In this document: piece after piece, positions 61,914-64,000 of the stretch
How positions within the stretch are numbered: the first letter of the stretch is position 1
Layout: each line of letters begins with the position of its first letter
From: Pseudomonas sp. WS 5079
GTDB taxonomy: Bacteria > Pseudomonadota > Gammaproteobacteria > Pseudomonadales > Pseudomonadaceae
Reading direction: 5' to 3'
DNA length: 64,000 nucleotides
NCBI RefSeq assembly: GCF_012985465.1
Contig: NZ_JAAQWN010000002.1
Location: 434,001-498,000 of the forward strand
Notes under the pieces: generated by a model
What the model was told of the DNA's origin: nothing
The model's database searches: none
The model's input: the letters and a program-made list of their open reading frames with translations, nothing else
Position numbers and translations under genes: made by a program

Positions 61914-63596
61914 TCAGAGCGTGGAGAGGAAGGTGCTGTTATTGGCCTGCCATTCGATGATGTCGATCCGGATACGCTTCTTGTCCAGCTTGCCGACGCT
62001 GGTCTTGGGAATTTCCGTAACAATGGCAATCTGACTTGGAATCGCCCACTTGCTCAGGTGGCCCTGCTCGACATACGGCTTGAGGTGCTCCTTGAGTTCG
62101 CGCGCGCCAATCCCGTGGCCTTCGCGCACCACCAGCAGGGCAAACGGGCGCTCGCCCCACTGCGGGTCGGCAATCCCGACCACCGCTACTTCGCGTACCG
62201 CCGGGTGACGGCTTACCAGGTCTTCCAGCGCCAGGGACGAGATCCACTCGCCGCCGGTCTTGATCACGTCCTTGATACGGTCGCGAATATCGATCACGCC
62301 AAAGGCATCGAGGGTGGCCACGTCGCCGGTGTGCATCCAGCCGCCTTCCCAAAGCTCGGCGCCTTTGTGCGGCTCGTTGAAATAGCCTTCGCTGAGCCAT
62401 GGCGCGCGCAGCACCAGTTCGCCTTGGGACTCGCCATCGGCCGGCAGGAAGTTACCGTTGCCGTCGATGATCGCGGCTTCCACCAACGGCCCCGGCACAC
62501 CGGCCTTGATCCGGTAGGTGGTGCGTTCGTCTTCGCTGCCGGCCATCAGTTCTTCATTGAGGTGGGCACAGGACACCAGCGGTCCGGTCTCGGACATGCC
62601 GTAGGCCGCCGTCAGCTGGATGCCACGGGTCTTGGCCGCTTCGTACAGCGAACGGTTGAGGGCACTGCCGCCGATGACGATCTTCCAGCCGCCAAAATCC
62701 ACACCCTGGGCGGCCTTGGCGTTGAGCAGCATCTGCAGGATGGTCGGCACGCAGTGGGAAAACGTGACCTTTTCCTTGCGCCACAACTCCACCAGGTATT
62801 CCGGATCGTAGCGGCCTGGATAAACCTGCTTCAGCCCGAGCATGGTCGCCACATACGGCAAGCCCCAGGCATGCACGTGGAACATCGGCGTGATCGGCAT
62901 GTACACATCGTTGGTGCCGAGCAGGCGCACACTGTCGACGCTGCCCATGATGGTCGCCACGCCGATGGTGTGCAGCACCAGTTGGCGGTGGGTGAAATAC
63001 ACACCCTTGGGGTTACCGGTGGTGCCAGTGGTATAGAAAGTGGTGGCCACCGAGTGCTCGTCGAAGTCCTCGAAGGTGTACTGGGTACTGGCAGCGGCCA
63101 ACAGGGTTTCGTACTCGCCTACCAGGTTGGGCAGGTCAGCGGTTTTTTCGTCGCCATCGGTCAGCAACAGGGTCTTGTCGACGGTGGTCAACTGCCCGGC
63201 AATGGCCTGGTACAGGCCGACGAACTCGCTGTTGACCAGCACAAAGCGGTCTTCGGCGTGGTTCATCGTGTACAGGATCTGCTCTGGCGACAGGCGCACG
63301 TTGATGGTGTGGATCACCGCACCAATCATCGGGATGGCGAACATGCACTCCAGGTAACGGTGGCTGTCCCAGTCCATCACGGCCACGGTATCACCGGCCT
63401 TGACTCCCGCTGCGGTCAGCACATTGGCCAGGCGGGCGACGCGTTCGGTCAGGGTTGGGTAGGTGTAGCGCAGTTTGTCGCGGTAGACGATTTCCCGGGT
63501 TTTCTCGTAGCGGGCGCCCGACATCAACAGGCGTTTGATCAACAGCGGGTATTGGTACGCGCCTTCGGCGGGCGGGATAACACGAGTCTGCAACAT
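61914..63596 (-). CDS. Medium-chain fatty acyl-CoA ligase (AlkK-like)
   Basis: A 560-residue ANL-superfamily enzyme. The P-loop is YTTGTTGNPKGVYFTH near 190. YGMSETGP is near 325 and GDVATLDAFGVIDIRDRIKD near 420. The catalytic Lys is in SVGKLDKK near 540. The N-terminus and INVRLSPEQILYTMNHAED resemble AlkK-type medium-chain ligases rather than FadD. It converts fatty acid, ATP and CoA to acyl-CoA for beta-oxidation. Its neighbours suggest that it acts on fatty acids delivered by the DUF1302/DUF1329 pair. Confidence 0.87.
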   Translation of the reverse strand: MLQTRVIPPAEGAYQYPLLIKRLLMSGARYEKTREIVYRDKLRYTYPTLTERVARLANVLTAAGVKAGDTVAVMDWDSHRYLECMFAIPMIGAVIHTINVRLSPEQILYTMNHAEDRFVLVNSEFVGLYQAIAGQLTTVDKTLLLTDGDEKTADLPNLVGEYETLLAAASTQYTFEDFDEHSVATTFYTTGTTGNPKGVYFTHRQLVLHTIGVATIMGSVDSVRLLGTNDVYMPITPMFHVHAWGLPYVATMLGLKQVYPGRYDPEYLVELWRKEKVTFSHCVPTILQMLLNAKAAQGVDFGGWKIVIGGSALNRSLYEAAKTRGIQLTAAYGMSETGPLVSCAHLNEELMAGSEDERTTYRIKAGVPGPLVEAAIIDGNGNFLPADGESQGELVLRAPWLSEGYFNEPHKGAELWEGGWMHTGDVATLDAFGVIDIRDRIKDVIKTGGEWISSLALEDLVSRHPAVREVAVVGIADPQWGERPFALLVVREGHGIGARELKEHLKPYVEQGHLSKWAIPSQIAIVTEIPKTSVGKLDKKRIRIDIIEWQANNSTFLSTL

Positions 63597-63698
63597 ACGA
63601 ATCCCTTTTTATGACTGCACGGTCTTGGCTAAAGGATTTGCACTGTAGAGACCTTGCACGCCGGCCAAATCAGCCGAAGGAATGATTTGCAGAATCGG

Positions 63699-63737
63699 AT
63701 GAATGCTAGCTTTGCGCCAGCATTCATTCACGAATGA
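63699..63737. promoter_or_regulatory. Overlapping inverted repeats upstream of acyl-CoA ligase
   Basis: ATGAATGCT (63699-63707) and AGCATTCAT (63719-63727) are a perfect 9-bp inverted repeat with an 11-bp centre. TCATTC-AC-GAATGA (63724-63737) is a second one sharing the middle arm. The ATTCA/TGAAT half-site thus occurs three times. It lies about 105-140 bases before the ligase start and just after the LysE-family stop, so it is either an operator or a 3' hairpin. Confidence 0.45.
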
Positions 63738-63742
63738 CGCAC

Positions 63743-64000
63743 TCAGCGGTCGGTGAAAGCCACTTTCACACCGATGGCAATCAGCACCACGCCCATGCTC
63801 CGATCAAACCAGTGGCCCATGCGCGCAAAGCCTGCGCGCACGCGCTGCTGGCTGAACAACATGGCCACCATGCAGAACCACAGGGCGGTGGCCACGGCCA
63901 GGTACAGGCCATAACCGGCCTGGATCGCCAGCGGCGTGTGGGGGTTGATCACCACGGTGAACAGCGACAGGAAAAACAGCGTGGCCTTGGGGTTCAGGCC
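63743..64000 (-). CDS. LysE/RhtB family exporter (5' end outside window)
   Basis: The last 85 codons of a membrane transporter. The frame stays open to the window edge. It starts GLNPKATLFFLSLFTVVIN, the hallmark NPKxxLFFL helix of LysE/RhtB amino-acid exporters. Two more hydrophobic helices follow (AGYGLYLAVATALWFCMVAM and the C-terminal MGVVLIAIGVKVAF). Substrates in the family are amino acids and homoserine lactones; this member's substrate is unknown. Confidence 0.85.
   Translation of the reverse strand, partial: GLNPKATLFFLSLFTVVINPHTPLAIQAGYGLYLAVATALWFCMVAMLFSQQRVRAGFARMGHWFDRSMGVVLIAIGVKVAFTDR

Overview
The window looks like a chromosomal segment of a fluorescent pseudomonad (Pseudomonas fluorescens group). 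It is GC-rich. It carries the complete Pseudomonas-type division and cell-wall (dcw) cluster from mraZ to lpxC, with rnpB and rsmI-lpoA-yraN-gmhA-dolP beyond it. It is also dotted with REP/REPIN repeats of the 'TGTAGGAGCCGGCTTGCCGGCGAT' kind typical of that group. No tRNA, rRNA, CRISPR array, prophage or transposase was seen.

Left part (1-11.5 kb): the 459-codon N-terminal part of a large toxin-like protein (minus strand, running off the left edge), a small membrane protein and a short-chain dehydrogenase. Then comes a LysR regulator divergent from an MFS exporter and an NTF2-like protein, with a 17-bp palindrome between them. Next is a four-gene minus-strand efflux operon (outer-membrane lipoprotein channel, FUSC permease, DUF1656 protein, HlyD adaptor) with its own divergent LysR regulator. 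This set resembles the AaeXAB aromatic-acid efflux system with an added outer-membrane channel.

Middle-left (11.6-28.1 kb): a GhrB-type 2-hydroxyacid dehydrogenase, CheV (with a readable sigma-28 promoter), a GNAT acetyltransferase, a cysteine-cluster protein and an Aer-like PAS chemoreceptor. An unusual secreted fusion of an amino-acid-type binding protein with a Rid (YjgF) domain follows. After it comes an RND efflux operon (adaptor, permease, response regulator, sensor kinase), then an OprD-family porin preceded by a candidate three-hairpin RNA ending in a strong intrinsic terminator, and a membrane-bound diguanylate cyclase.

Centre (28.2-51.4 kb): the dcw cluster, all on the minus strand and mostly with overlapping start/stop codons (mraZ-rsmH-ftsL-ftsI-murE-murF-mraY-murD-ftsW-murG-murC-ddlB-ftsQ-ftsA-ftsZ-lpxC). 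It is led by a sigma-70 promoter with three 10-bp-spaced MraZ boxes. Upstream lie rnpB and rsmI, both on the minus strand, and the divergent plus-strand lpoA-yraN-gmhA-dolP set. These genes make lipid II, build the divisome, start lipid A synthesis and activate PBP1a.

Right part (51.4-64 kb): an OmpA-like lipoprotein and an operon of an OsmC-YcaO fusion with a metallo-beta-lactamase-fold hydrolase. Then comes a lipid-uptake or lipid-use module: a MalT-like LuxR regulator, DUF1329 and DUF1302 envelope proteins and an AlkK-like medium-chain acyl-CoA ligase. A LysE-family exporter is cut by the right edge.

The least ordinary items are the SBP-Rid fusion, the OsmC-YcaO fusion, the structured RNA before the OprD porin, the regulator/DUF1329/DUF1302/acyl-CoA-ligase module, and the toxin fragment at the left edge.
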